Positions 1-12,859 of a DNA stretch of 64,000 nt are shown here, piece by piece. This DNA comes from Labia minor (Eukaryota; Arthropoda; Insecta; Dermaptera; Spongiphoridae), in assembly GCA_963082975.1 (NCBI GenBank), contig OY720344.1, positions 6,063,580 to 6,127,579 of the forward strand, in the 5' to 3' direction. The translations under genes were made by a program, and so were the position numbers. Under the pieces are notes generated by a model, which had not been told where the DNA came from, made no database searches, and worked only from the letters and a program-made list of their open reading frames with translations. Numbering within the stretch: position 1 is the first letter of the stretch; each line of letters starts with the position of its first letter.

Positions 1-72
1 TACTATGTATCACTTAGGAGATACAGGGGGCAGAGGGTGCGAAAAGCACCGAAGGTGGTCTCAGAAGCTAGT
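1..72 (+). mobile_element. Helitron 3' terminus
   Basis: Ends ...agaagCTAGT at 68-72 followed by T, the canonical Helitron CTRRT 3' end. The upstream stretch (tactatgtat...gatacagggggcag) is the reverse complement of sequence beside the Helitron ends at 39.6, 45.9 and 56.2 kb. The element body lies outside the window. Confidence 0.6.
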
Positions 73-263
73 TTATTAATAAAAAAAGAATTGAATATTT
101 CATAAGTAAAATATAATATATATTATACTCATTTAACATATTCGAGTAAAACTTTTTATTTCTGATTTGAATTTATTATTATATATATTGTTTTATTTTT
201 TTTAATATACTATTGGTAAATATTGTGTACTCTAATTATTTTACTAATTATTTTACTTATTTA

Positions 264-862
264 TTTTGATGTTTTTATACATTTTGAAGGCCTTTGAGTC
301 ATTTTCACCGAGGTTGAGAAAAATGTCTGTGTGTGTGTGTATGTATGTAACCAAGATTATCCAAAAACGGTTTGAGCTATAAGGATGAAATTTGGTATAC
401 GGGCATTATTCAAAATTCATAGTTTTCTATCAACTTTTGAGAAATGTAGCTCAACCGGAAGAGGACCATTGCCTACCATGTTTTTATTTTATTTCCTCTA
501 AACTGCCCGTAAAATAAAAAAATGTTTGATAGTTTTTCATATGATTAAAAACTAGAATTTCAGCTTGATTGAATTGCTAAAATTACCGGAATTCTTTTTT
601 TAAATTTTGACTTAAAAAATGAAAAGGTATAAAAGTTTTAAATTTAAATGTATTATCTATTAATTAATTAATTATTTAATTTAATTGAATAACAATATTA
701 TACAATAAATTCAATTTTGTTTTTAAATTTCTTTAATTAATTAGCCCAATTTAATTATATTTAATTTATAATTTATATAATTAATAAAATTTAATTTAAT
801 TATAATTTATGTTAATTAATCCAATTCAAATTGCGAGATATTCGAGAGGGAGACACTTCAGA
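264..862 (+). mobile_element. family A repeat (HINE-like), nearly full copy, degraded ends
   Basis: Shares with the complete copy at 44163-44781 the gene-free core: ttttgatgttttta, the (GT)n tract near 325-345, AACCGGAAGAGG, and the 3' gcgagata...gagacactt end. The 5' terminus is eroded. No coding capacity. Confidence 0.6.
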
Positions 863-1249
863 TTTTTTTTACTTAAAAGTGGTTCCAATATTTTTTTTTT
901 CTATAAATTGGAAAAAAGTTTAGATAAAAAATCTTTTAGTTATTTGAATAATTCTTCGTCACAATACTATATATAAATTCCTTCCATTTGGAAATTTAAA
1001 TTGTTTATCGGTTTGCTTAAAAGATGGTAAATGTATTTAAAGTATTTCATCAACAACATCATTTACTACACTAAATGATATTGACAATCGTAGGATGGTA
1101 GCATTTTCACCTCTGATGAGCAAAATATGAATTACTTCTATTATTATTATTATTATTATGGAAGGGTATTAAATACATTTGCAACTATGTAAATAAAATC
1201 ATCAACGGAACAGCAATTGATTGAGTCATAAATCTACCAAAAATTTTAT

Positions 1250-1725
1250 AATTATTAAGGGAATTTTTATTAAAAGACCATTGTTTGTATAAAATAACTG
1301 TATAACGTTTCGACTGCTTATTCTGCAGACATTTTCAAGTAACCGTACGCTTGCTTCGCTTCAAGCGGACTGACTTATGATGGGACACGTCAGCTCTTTT
1401 ATAGGCAGTGATATTGGCGCCAATTTTTGGCTCCAATTTTTTCCCGCCAACTTTTAATATCACCATGAAGTCAGCAGTCATTGTCAAAGCAAGCGTTTAC
1501 AAATAAGAAGTATGACAGTGCATTATATCTTTACAATAAAGATAGTAAATTATTTCTATAATTAAGATATATACATATATACACACTAGATTAATTATAT
1601 AACATTCAATCTCGGTCAGTCGATACGTTCTACAGTTATTTTAATTTAATAAATAATTTTATACAAACAAAATGTGGTCTTTTAAAAAAAATTCTCTTAA
1701 TAATTATCAAAAAAACCACAAAAGA
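1250..1725. mobile_element. family D inverted-repeat MITE, diverged copy
   Basis: Left arm (1257-1340, ...cgtttcgactgcttattctgcag) and right arm (1626-1705, reverse complement) flank a core related to 30188-30535. The right arm has lost part of the cgtttcgactgc block. No open frame. Confidence 0.6.
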
Positions 1726-2329
1726 TTTAATAAAATTAAAAATTTTATACGTAATTTTTCGAATTATCATATGTAATTGTGGGAATTCTTTTAATTAATC
1801 CAAATTACCAAACTATTTTAAATGTATTCAAACAAATAAATGAATACCCCACAAACATGGCAGATCAATTGATGTATGCTTTTGGGTTTAGTATTATTTT
1901 CCGTGTGGATTGAAAGGAGATTGAGTACTTCTTGGATTGTTTTTGGTCAATGTCCCAAATGATTCCATTTCTTGCACTCGACTAGCTGGAAGATGATAAT
2001 CACTGGAATCAATATGCTTGCTCAAATAACATTGGCTTATTGTTATCGAACAAAACAAATTTATTTGCTCTTGGCTACATTTCCCGGGACAAGCAAACAC
2101 ACTTTATGAGTAAAGTACACATTGATTGCTATCGAGGATTTTGGAATTGTCACCAATCCGTCATTTCGGTATGAATTCGCCAAATCGAAGTGCATCTGAT
2201 TTAATGGACAATGAAATTAATCGTGAAATGAAGTAATCACAATGTCCCACATTTAGCGTATAAATAAAAAAATATTTGACACCACATAATGCTTTAAATG
2301 CAACAAAAAAAACAATCATCCATGTACAG

Positions 2330-2664
2330 CAGGGGTGTCAAACTCTCCACTCGACTATCTCGCAAATTTGAATTGGATTAAATAACATAATATTTTATAT
2401 TTAAATTAAATTTAATTAATTATAAATTAAAATTAAAATTTCTATACTCATAAAATAAAATTGTATCAAAAAAAAACATACTCATCTGAAAAATTACAAA
2501 TAGAAATCATTAGAATTTTTTTTCTTAAATTTGAATCGATTAATAAAATAATTTTAAATCTCCGATCAATTTAATTTAGTAAAAGATATCAAAGATTAAT
2601 ATTAAAAGAAGGAACATATTTATAATTATTATTTCATTACAATATTATTATATATAAATATTAA

Positions 2665-2702
<38 letters not shown>

Positions 2703-3339
2703 TAAATACAGATTAAAATTTTGTTACGTATATATTGGGCATATTTTTTAAGTATACCGTTTTGAAATTAAAATTAGCTGGAGTGTCTCCACTCGACTAT
2801 CTCGCAATTTGAATTGGATTAAATAACAAAATATATTATATATTTAAATTAAATTTAATTAATTATAAATTAAAATTAATAAATAATATTTATTAAACCA
2901 GTGCATGTTTGGCTCTTTGTTGATGGCACCACGTCACGTGTTGGCGCGTGAGATTTGCAGTGTTAAAAAATTAATTCCAGTACTTTCAGGGATTCAATCA
3001 AGCTGAAATTCTATATATAGCAGTTTTATACAATTATTAATCATGGGAAAATTTATCAAACATATATCTTTATTTTTACGGTCACTTTAGAAGAAAAAAA
3101 ATCAAAACGTTGTAGGTAATGACCCTCTTCCGGTTGAGCTACATTTCTCCAAAGTTGATTTTGAATAATGTCCATTTACCAAATTTCATGATTCTAGCTC
3201 AAACCGTTTTTGAGTAATCTTGTATACAAACACACATACTCTGGCGAGATAGTAAAAAGGTATAATGTTCTTTTGCGGCCCGCCTAAAGTTAAACCTTGT
3301 TTGTTTGGCCCAAGTATACCTACGAGTTTGACACCCCTG
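2330..3339. mobile_element. non-autonomous hAT element with 8-bp target duplication
   Basis: The 16-bp terminal inverted repeats CAGGGGTGTCAAACTC (2330-2345) and GAGTTTGACACCCCTG (3324-3339) match perfectly. Flanks atgtacag (2322-2329) and atgtacac (3340-3347) form an 8-bp target duplication with one mismatch. GGCCCGC near the right end is typical of this hAT group. The 1010-bp interior has no transposase and is largely family A sequence. Confidence 0.85.
2768..3256 (-). mobile_element. family A repeat (HINE-like) inside the hAT element
   Basis: Minus-oriented copy running from ...ctggcgagatagtaaaaa (5' end, 3256) to attagctggagtgtctccactcgac (3' end). It keeps both asymmetric terminal repeats and the 3' stem-loop but is shortened in the microsatellite region. 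A further 3'-end fragment of the family lies at 2346-2400. Confidence 0.7.
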
Positions 3340-3839
3340 ATGTACACGGTACTGAAACAATGCAAAATTATCATCATCTGAGATTAATACCCGCAAATAT
3401 TCTCTTGAGGCATTAAACAGTTAAAGAATCACTTAATGAAATGATTGATTTCTTCATATTATGTTCATTTCTTAGAATAAAAAATGTAATTTAATTTTTT
3501 TTTTACTTTACATTTAACTTTTAAGAGGTCAAACTATAAATACATTTTAATTATAATAAAATAGATAAATTTTATTGAAAAAAATGGATGGTTACTAGTT
3601 CTTTTTTTTTATTTTTTCTTTATATACACATTTCTAACATACATTTCATCCCCATAATTATAATATATTCATTATTTTTTCATTAACAATTAAAATATTC
3701 ACTAGAAATATTGTATAAGGCTGAACATCGTTTACCGGTTCAGCTAGAATAAATATGTAACTTAGTACTTGGTACTTTAAAAAAAAATTATTCCTTATTG
3801 ACTATGAATATTTAAGATTAAGTATATCATTTAAAACAA

Positions 3840-4220
3840 AATATGAAACAATTTCAAATAATTTCAAATAATTTAAAAAAAAGAACATAAATTAAAAAAA
3901 ATAGTCATAAAATTACACCCCTTAAACGTACGTATTAATGCACCGAAAGACAGAAATGTATGATCTGTGGATATAACATAATATATATTTCGTAAGTTGA
4001 TTACAAACTATTATTAAAATAAATATTTTTAATTTTATTTTATTTATAATATTTTCTATTTAAGGAAGCGTAGTCCGGTGCAAATTTTTTATTATTAAAA
4101 TTTCTATTTTAAATTAAGAAAAAACTAACAAAGAAGATTTTTCCTGAGGCTTTTCTTTAAAAATATTATCTATGGTATGAATTTCAAAAAATCCTTCACT
4201 AGCGGTTTAATATTTCAAAA
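3840..4220 (+). repeat. family H repeat, decayed copy
   Basis: Retains acaatttcaaataattt, taaatatttttaattttatttta and the tatgaatttcaaaaaatc...agcggttt 3' part shared with copies at 8.3, 41.3 and 57.5 kb. The CRE-containing segment is lost. Confidence 0.45.
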
Positions 4221-4978
4221 ATACAAATATATATATATATATATACAATATAATATAATATAAAATATTATGGAATTATAATATTAGATTGATTTTTATT
4301 AGTATCAAGAATCAAAAAAAGAAGTCTTCAAAAGAAATGAATAAGAATTTGTTGTTGTTTTTTTTTATTTGTATAAAATGAAACGATTTTCTCTTGAACA
4401 TGATTTGGGGATCGTTTCGGTAATTTTACACCATGTTAAATGAGCTTGGACATAAATCATTGTTGTATAGCAGTGCATATTTTGGGCATGACGAGCCTCC
4501 CCTTTTCCACACCTTTGGGCCGGCCTCTGTCGTGAGAGCCAGTCAGGTAAAGAAGAGAGAGAGAGAGAGAGGGGGGGGGGCATTTTTCCGAAGGAATGCA
4601 CGACCAGTAAAAGAGTGAGAGAGCCAAGGTGTCTCCTTCTCCTCCTCCTCCGATTCCTATCACGGACTATTTATTAATACAGCCTATTCATTCATTGAAA
4701 AATTTAAAAAGGGAAGGAAAAAAACCACCTTTGTGGATCATTAGCAATTTTATTTGTGGTTAAAAATAAAATATTTTTTTTCTATTTTTTTCAAAAGCAA
4801 AATGATCCGCCATCCATGGTCGTTTGAATCAATTTTTACAATTTTATTATAAATCCACAAAATGACTACTTTTTCTACATTTACATACATAAATACATAC
4901 AAACGCACACACACACACACACACATTAATTGTATATTCACAAATATAAATTTAAAAAGTGACCATAATACTACATGG

Positions 4979-5580
4979 GCTGAAAAGTCCCAAAATTTTT
5001 AATGAAAATAAGCAATTTTTTGGGTAAAATTCTATTTATTCCTCAACATAATTGCCTTCGAGGGCGACACACTTGGTATATCAATCTTCCAATATTTCGA
5101 TGCCCCTTCTGTAGTACGAAATGTCCATACCTTCGAAATACGCTTCGGTTTCCGCGATGACTTCCTCATTCGATGTGAATCTCTTTCTCTGGAGCCTCCG
5201 CTTGAGGTTTGGGAACACATAATAGTCACTGGGAGCAAAGTCTGGGGAATACGTTGGGTGAGCAACCAATTCGAATCGTAATTGGTTCAAGTTAGCCATC
5301 GTTTTCAAGGACATGTGTGACGGTGCGTTATCGTGATGGTACAGAACTTTTTTTTAAACATATGGGGCCGTTTTTTCTTTATTTTCTCATTCAGTTTGTC
5401 CAATAAAACTGCATAATACTCTCCTGTGACTGTTCTTCCCTTCTGAAGATAATCTATGAAGAATATGCCATGCGCATCCCAAAAAATGGAGGCCATAATC
5501 TTCCCGGCCGAACGTTGGTCTTTTGGCAGCTTTGATCGACTTTCGTGGCTTTCCAACCACTCTGCAGACTGTATATTGGA
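4979..5580 (-). pseudogene. mariner transposase relic (C-terminal two thirds)
   Basis: Minus-strand frames give ASIFWDAHGIFFIDYLQKGR, then HHDNAPSHMS, then HPTYSPDFAPSDYYVFPNLK, i.e. the catalytic D, D and D34D region of mariner transposases, through to ALEGNYVEE near 5036. A frameshift sits at the poly-T run near 5345. The N-terminal third is missing, replaced at 5586 by a family A fragment. The 3' terminus resembles a mariner inverted repeat (tgggctgaaaagtccc, 4977-4992). It encodes no functional protein. Confidence 0.88.
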
Positions 5581-5585
5581 CCGAC

Positions 5586-5728
5586 TACAAACACACACAC
5601 ATACACACCCACACAGAGACATTTTTCTCAACCTTAGTGAAAATGATTCAGGGACCTTCAAAACGTATAAAAACATCAAAATCTCAACATCGAAAATTTT
5701 TGTGATCGGCGAGATAGTAAAAAAAGTG
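5586..5728 (-). repeat. family A repeat, 5' fragment
   Basis: Contains the (CA)n tract, ctcaaccttagtgaaaatgattca and the terminus ggcgagatagtaaaaaaa, which is the reverse complement of the family A 5' end. Confidence 0.65.
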
Positions 5729-5879
5729 ATATCAAATTAGTAATTTACTTTTTTTATAATAATAAATTTTCTCAAATTTATTCAAATAAATATGTGCTAT
5801 TAAATGTTTTAACATCATTTAATTTGTTGTTGTTGTTTTATCTTACAAACTATAGGTAGGTATTCTGTTTTATTTCTAC

Positions 5880-6180
5880 TCATCTTTCGCTTGACCTTTG
5901 AGTCTTAAAGATCGCTTAAGGTTTTGTTTAACATGAGAGCGGCAAACAACCGGACACAATGGCGCCTCTTAACCTCCATTAGAAAGAAAGAAAGAGAGAG
6001 AAGGAAAAAGAGAAGGAGGGGAGAGAGAGTTTATAGGTAACAAAGCAGAAAGGTGCGAAAGGTCGTGATCCAAACGTCATCGGGCAGACACCTCTCTCCT
6101 TAGGGGGTCCCCATACACGACCCGATGCTCACCCCAGGTTTCTCGACCGATGGCTAATATCCAAATTCAATGCTCGTAAT
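5880..6180. other. GC-richer, non-repetitive island, no gene recognised
   Basis: Balanced composition in an AT-rich context, interrupted by an AG-rich run at 5984-6033. No frame with family similarity. It could be regulatory or a remnant of a noncoding exon. Confidence 0.25.
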
Positions 6181-6868
6181 TTGTCTACAGGGTGACACAA
6201 AATATTTGATCTTCTTAATAATTTAGAAAAAAAATCAATTGAAAATAAGTTGCTTTGTTATTTAAATTCTGAGAATATATATATATATATATAGTAAGAG
6301 ATGAAATGTTATTATTTAATTCTCTAAAAATGGTTTAAAATTTTATTTTTTTTTTATATTTTTGCTATTTTACTTTTTTAATAATATTTATCTAGATTAT
6401 TTAAAGTTTGAGAAAATTCTCTAAAATTTGTTTCAGATAAAATTTTATAGTATTGAATATTTGTAGATTTTTTTATATTTTATTTATTTGTTTATTTATG
6501 TATGTATCTAAGCGAAAATATTGCCACAGCTCGTCATGATATCAATAGAATTGTATATATATATATATCAAATTTGATTATCATCAATTTTACCGTTTAA
6601 CTGGTATTTTATGCATATATATCACTGGGAAAATCACTTTTTTTTTTGAAATCAGAGTGACTTGAAACGTGAAGATGTCAAAAATCGCATACCGATAATC
6701 TATTTAAAAAATTTAGAATTTTTTGTCGATTGAAAAGTAAAAAATTAAATGTCAAAAATAAAAATATTATCAAAATAAATACTTATATAAAAATAAAAAA
6801 TAAACTTTATCTTATTACTATTTATTAAATAATTTAAAATAAATGTATATGTAGGTATGTATAGTATA

Positions 6869-7297
6869 CGAGGGTGGGGTGAAAAGTTTCCGACCTGAAC
6901 AAGAAAAACGATGTTTTTAAATTTTATTTTTTTTTTTGCTTTATTTTTCAACATTCAAGATAGCTGACACCTGTACAATGTCAGCTGAACTTGTGCGAAA
7001 TGTTTTGCACAACCATTTGAATATGTAAAGCTGTGTGCAACGTAGGTGCTGCGTTTGCTAAAGTTAGACCAAAAACTGGTTCGAAAAAACATTTCTACCG
7101 AAAATTTGGCGCTCTAAACGTAATCCAAACGAATTTTTTTAAATAAAATAAAATTAAATTAATTTAATTAATTAATTAATAATTTGAACACCGTTATGAG
7201 AAATGTATCAGTGTTGATGAAGATTATGTTGAAAAATATAGAAAAAAAAAAAAAAATTTAAAAACATCCAGGCCAGAAACTTTTCACCCCACCCTCG
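6869..7297. mobile_element. mariner-type MITE, copy 1
   Basis: Terminal inverted repeats CGAGGGTGGGGTGAAAAGTTTC (6869 onward, and its complement ending at 7297) are flanked by TA on both sides. Part of the 429-bp interior could be a transposase 5' end (atgtcagctgaacttgtgcg), but no long frame survives. Same family as 38937-39350. Confidence 0.8.
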
Positions 7298-7914
7298 TAT
7301 ACTTATATTTGTATGTTTTATTTTATAAAATGAAAAAAAAAATGTCTAATAAAAATAAAAATTATTATTTATTAAATTTTGATTTTGTTGACAATCAAAT
7401 AATTTGTCATCGAAATTTGATAATGACAATAAAACAAATGATCATAATATCTTTTCTAAGCTTACAATCCACCACTATGACACTATGTTTTAATGACAAA
7501 GTTGCACTGACCTAGAAGATGTCGGAGACAAATGGACCACGAGAAGTAGAAACAGATTTCGATCTGGACTTTCCAAGAGGTATTTGTCTAGACGCGACTT
7601 AAAAAGTTTTCAACTTTTCCAATCTTTCAACAACGATAGAGACAAGAAAAAATTAAAGAAAACAAACATATTTGAAAATTTGAGGTCTGCATTGATAAAT
7701 GTTGATAGTTTCTTTCATTTTAATAATAAGTAGAGCAGAGACCAGGAGTTTGAGTGTTAAAGAATAGTTTAAAAAATGAAAAATTCTACCAGTTTAATCT
7801 TGAAAATTTATTACCATATTTTTTTACTTTCCAAACATATAAAATACGAATATATAAAGAAAAGTATAAAGATTATAAAAAAATATGCCAATGAGATTTT
7901 TTGTTAGGTGAATT

Positions 7915-8660
7915 TATTTAATTTATTATTTATATTTTTAATATTGGCCTTTTTTAATTATTTATAAAACACTGAAAACATTCAAGATTATATGAATAAT
8001 TAATTTTAATTTTGATATCATAATTGAATTTTCATTTTCAAGTAAGTAAAATATTATTATGGGTGGATTCACAATGTATGAAGGGACACTTCTAGAAATG
8101 TGGATGTTGCGGGCAAGAGACTACCGTAGAGCACAGAGTTAGATAGATATAACATTACAATAATAATATATAATTAATTTACTGAATAAATTAAAATATA
8201 TTAAAAGTAAGAACACAAAAACAAATAAATGTTTTATCTAATATACTGATTGAACAGCAAGTATAGTATAATATTTTGTATTTACAGAGTCGCTGTATAA
8301 TAAATTGATGACGTCATTTAATTCTCCTATATTTCGAATAAAGATAAATCTTCTAAACGTTGCGAAACAATTTCAAATAATTTAAATGTATCAATTAATG
8401 AAATAAAAAACAAATAATAATAAATATTTTTAATTTTATTTTAAGAATAGATATATATATATATATATATCAAAGGCGGTGGCTGTGAAGTCACATCTAT
8501 TTAAATTAAAAAGAAAAAAAAACTAATGAAGATGTTTTTTCCAGAGATGTGATCAATAAAACTCTATTTTTCTTTATAAATACTATCTCTGGTGTGAATT
8601 TTAAAAAAATCGTTAGAGCGGTTTTTGAGAACCCATGGCTATATATACAAACAATTTTAG
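7915..8660 (+). repeat. family H repeat, long copy
   Basis: Shares with 40900-41650 and 57000-57860 the blocks attatgggtg(g/a)attca, gacgtcatttaattctcc, gaaacaatttcaaataatttaaatg and aatcgttagagcggtttttgagaac. A TGACGTCA octamer is at 8309-8316. No coding frame. Confidence 0.6.
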
Positions 8661-8715
8661 CTAGCTTAATAAGATAAGAAAGATATAGAAAAAGAGAGAG
8701 AGAGAAGGAGATGAA

Positions 8716-8746
<31 letters not shown>

Positions 8747-8899
8747 GATTGAATGAATATATGGTATATGAGAGAGATTAGAGATAATATAAACTGTTAG
8801 TATGTAATATATAATGTTAGTGAATATTTTTATTAATTGAATGAGAAAAAAAGAAAAAAAAATATTGAAATAGTTGATAGGATGATCGGTTCCCAAGGG

Positions 8900-9480
8900 C
8901 AGTTAGTTAACTATCCTTTAATTAATTAAATAATTGGGAAAGAGAATGAATTTGATGGCGACGGTCGCCCACCAGGGAAAATGGAAAATAGCTCCCAAGG
9001 AATCTCTGTAGATGCCCGGATGCTGATAACGTCAACACTCTCGACGGTTGTGATAAGCTTGTCTGATAAGTCGCATGCCGACTATCTATACAGTGAAAAA
9101 GAGTGAGATGGATGACCTGGAATAAACCAGACAAACCACAAGACAAGATGAAAGAGGAGCGGAACAAAAAGAGATGCTGCGGCGCCTATTGTCTGTCCAT
9201 CCTGTCTTTGCACCATCGAATGAATATGCCTTCAATGAACGACGACGATATGGCGACGTTTCATAATAAACGCTGTCGCCTGTCAGACAGTTAATCAATC
9301 CGGCCATAAACTTATCACGAGGCCAGCGGAACCTCTTATCAATGCTTGGCATGCATAGATGATGCATTTGCCCTGTCGTTATCAATCCATTCTGGACAAC
9401 TAACAATACAAGATCGATAATATTATTCTAGGACAAAGTCAATCAGCAAATTTCCACTTGGAGGTTAACATTTACCAATG
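8900..9480. promoter_or_regulatory. GC-normal island with seven GATAA motifs, candidate enhancer
   Basis: Non-repetitive sequence of balanced composition. GATAA occurs at 9024, 9052, 9064 and 9416, and TTATC at 9312, 9336 and 9379. Short overlapping frames on both strands show no family similarity. The role is inferred from motif density only. Confidence 0.35.
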
Positions 9481-9896
9481 AATGACGTACTAGTATAGGC
9501 GTATAGGTTGGTAGGTAGGTAGGTAAGTAGGTACTAGTGCCAAGTACACTAACCAAAGGGACTTGACTATCATCATTCATAATAATAATAATAATAATAA
9601 ATTGAATCCATTTGTACCGAAATTCAATAATAAAAGATAAATTAGAAGAAATTCAGGCAAAATAATTTAATATAAAATAATTATAAATTATTCATAATAG
9701 TTACTAACATATATTCCCATGATATGATACAAAAATCATAATTACTTATCATTCAATACATTAAATCTTATTTACAAAATTTTATTATTATTAATATTAT
9801 TATTATTATTATTAGATAATAAAAGATATTTAGGTCGGCAATTACCGTTTCATTTTACAATTTTCGTGATGATTATCAGTTTCATTAATAAAAAAA

Positions 9897-10110
9897 TTAG
9901 CTGGAGTGACTCCACTCGACTATCTCACAATTTAAATTGAATTAAATAACATAATGCAATATATTTAAATTAAATTTAATTAATTAGAAATTATAAATTA
10001 AAATTATAAAATAATATTTATTAAACCAGCGAGTGTTTGGGTCTTTGTTGTTGGCACCACGTCATGTGTTGGCACGTGAGATTTGCTGTGTTAAATAATT
10101 AAAAATTGTA
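9897..10110 (-). repeat. family A repeat, 3' fragment
   Basis: Begins attagctggagtgactccactcgactatctca (3' end reversed) and runs to the cacgtgttggcacgtgagattt block, then stops. Confidence 0.65.
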
Positions 10111-10116
10111 TAAAAA

Positions 10117-10186
10117 ATCCTCCGGCCCGGAAGACATTTCGAAAATTTCATTTTGGCCCGCGCTTAAGAGTATTTGCCCACCCCTG
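10117..10186. mobile_element. hAT terminus, right end only
   Basis: tccggcccgg...ttttggcccgcg...TATTTGCCCACCCCTG ends at 10186. The terminal 16 bases are the reverse complement of the left end at 12576. No partner end was found to the left. Confidence 0.5.
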
Positions 10187-10235
10187 AACTAATGACTATG
10201 CTTTATACATACACACTTTGTGAATGGGTAAATAA

Positions 10236-10292
10236 AATAGAATAGTTGCCTATCTCACAGGCGAACCTAGCTCAGTATCTTTTCCCTCCATG
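10236..10292 (+). repeat. short dispersed repeat, copy 1
   Basis: gttgcctatctcacaggcga...ctcagtatcttttccctc matches in reverse complement at 35390-35445 with scattered differences. Family unknown. Confidence 0.45.
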
Positions 10293-12575
10293 GTATTTAT
10301 AGGAATTGTTTGTTTGTTTTTTTCACACACACACACACACAAATTAATGACTGAGAAACAACTTTAATAAAATTATAAAACTATATTGCATAACAATTTT
10401 TTTTTAATAAGGGGACGAATTTATTCATTCAATTAATATTTAGTTTGATTATTTCTATTTATATTATATAATCGTAATATATTAATTAGAATATTTATTT
10501 ACTTTTGTGTTAATATATTTCTCATAAAGAACCTGGCAATAATAATAAAAAAAATATCAACTTACACAAAAATTGATATAATCAAATTGAAAAAATTAAC
10601 CATTTTTTTTAACATTGATATTATTTTAAGTCACATAAATTTTATTTGTAGTATCATAAATTATAACAAAAATTATAAAGTAAATTGGATATTACAAAAA
10701 TAACCTGTATTGTGTCTCATAGATGGATGCATTTTTTTTTTATTTTATATATAACTTTGTTTAAAGTCGGATCAAATTTCAACCAATTATCATAATCTGT
10801 ATTCTTTCTCTTGTCAATACTAGTTTATATACTAGTATATTTTATGAATAGTGAAAGTAAAGAAGTTCGATTTTATTGACTGACACACGCCAACATGATA
10901 GGTAATTCAATCATTGGAACAAAGTCATTTGATGAAAATAAACTAACAAAGAGAGAAATCAAATATCTTTAAGAAAACAAAATAAATAAAATAATAACAT
11001 AAAATATCCTAAGAATAGAATGATTTAAAAAAAGATCTTTTTTTAAACTTTTATTATATTAAATTTTAAAAATTGTAATAAAGTTAAGTACATATGCCAA
11101 CTGTATATATATATATATATATATATATATTGGTATAATATATTAGTATTTCTCAATCTTTCAGTATTCGTGGCCAAGTATTGTAGTTTTCAATCTTAAT
11201 TTTCATCAACCCCCTCCCACTTCTAAAAATGAATACATTAAGAATTGTTCATATTGAGTATTTTGGATTCTTTTTTTTTACTCGCTTTTATTTAGCTTAC
11301 ACCCGTTTCCGTACGGTCAAATCTTGCAACGTTAATTGGACCCACTTCCCAATGGTCGAATGAGCTGAAATTTCGCATAAATATGTAACTCTGATGACAA
11401 TGCAATATTCTGATTCGACTTAGATCATAGGTTTCCTAGGAGGTATTATACTTATCAAATAGTAATTACATATTGCATAATATTGATAGAAAATAGTAAT
11501 TATATATTGAATAATATTGAAAAATACTAATTAAATATTAATAGAATATTAATTTATATCATGTTTAATTATTTTGTAAAAATATTTTTTTAATTTAAAT
11601 GAATATCAATTAAAGTAATGGCGATATTGTTTTTGAAAAGATATATGTATATATAAACCAATAATCTAATATTAAATTTTACTTCAAATAGACTAAGTTA
11701 TCAATTATAGTAGAAAAGGAAGAAAAAAACAGAATTGTAGATATACAATGAAATGTCCTTCGTATTCTTTTCCTTTCTCTGCATGTTTGGTGTCTACGCT
11801 TTCATTTTTTAGATATGATTAATTGTAAGGAAATAGTGGTGTGTGAGGAGTAATTATTTTTTCCTTTTTAATCCATTTAAATAAAAGCGTGTTTTTAAAA
11901 AGTTTTTTTTTATATTTTTATTTTTAAATTATTTTTAACTAATTATTAAAACAAGAGTTTTTCTATATGTATGTCTATATGCTTTAACTTCAGTCAATTA
12001 TACAATTTTTTTTAAATAATATTTTCTCTTGGATATTTTCCCCCACTGATATTAAGATTGAGATTGGAGATATCTTAATAAGTACCCATTTTACCATTAT
12101 ATATATATATAAGCCATAATCACTCACTCACTGTGTTTATTCTAATGGATTCGTTTACAAATACAAAGAAAAATGATAATTTAATTTTGATGTACAAATT
12201 TAAAAAAAAAATTTGTTAAAGACTAGATTTTGTATGTTTTCTTATTATATAATGTTGAAAAAATATTTTTTGCCAATAATTCTTTAAACAGTCTATAAAG
12301 AATAAATAATAAAGCATTTATTTTAATTTTTATAAGTAATATATTAATTCTATTTAATTAAAATAAAATTAATGGATTATATCACAACGGAACCAATACA
12401 AAAAAAAAGACGGTTGAATGAAAAACTCAAATTTTAACCCACAAAACGGATATTCAAAAAAATACGCCCAACCCTATGTCATGGATTCCACACAGCCAAC
12501 AACCGATAGATTAGAGCAACCAACAAATGCCAATCTTAAGCCCAATTTACACGGGCTTAGTTCTTGTCATTAGTC
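10293..12575. other. AT-rich intergenic stretch, no gene or recognised element
   Basis: Microsatellites, including (TA)n at 11104-11130, and A/T runs. No frame with family similarity and no clear terminal repeats were seen. Confidence 0.5.
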
Positions 12576-12640
12576 CAGGGGTGGGCAAATACTTTTTGAA
12601 AATTTCATTTTGGTCAATTTTTCTGTTGAAAAAAAAAGGT
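12576..12640 (+). mobile_element. hAT terminus, left end only
   Basis: CAGGGGTGGGCAAATA at 12576-12591, then gaaaatttcattttggtc, matches the reversed end at 10117-10186. No right end was found downstream. Confidence 0.5.
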
Positions 12641-12859
12641 TTGTCAATTAGACGTAATTATGTGTGTATTGGTGTGTGTGTAAGCTGTTAACATGGTGGT
12701 ATTATATTATTTGTTAAGAATCGCCAAGGTATCATTTTAAGGTTTAAATTCTGAAAACTTTTAGAAATGTTATCGAATTCCAATGAAAAAAGCAAAACCG
12801 AGGACAAAAAGTGGTCTTTCTCCTTTGAATATAACATATTTAAATTGTCGGCTGAATAT

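Noticed and set aside
5456-5740. 94-codon plus frame
   Set aside because: Antisense shadow of the mariner transposase and a family A fragment.
9086-9406. 106-codon minus frame in the GATAA island
   Set aside because: No family similarity, and overlapping frames on the other strand; composition explains the open frame.
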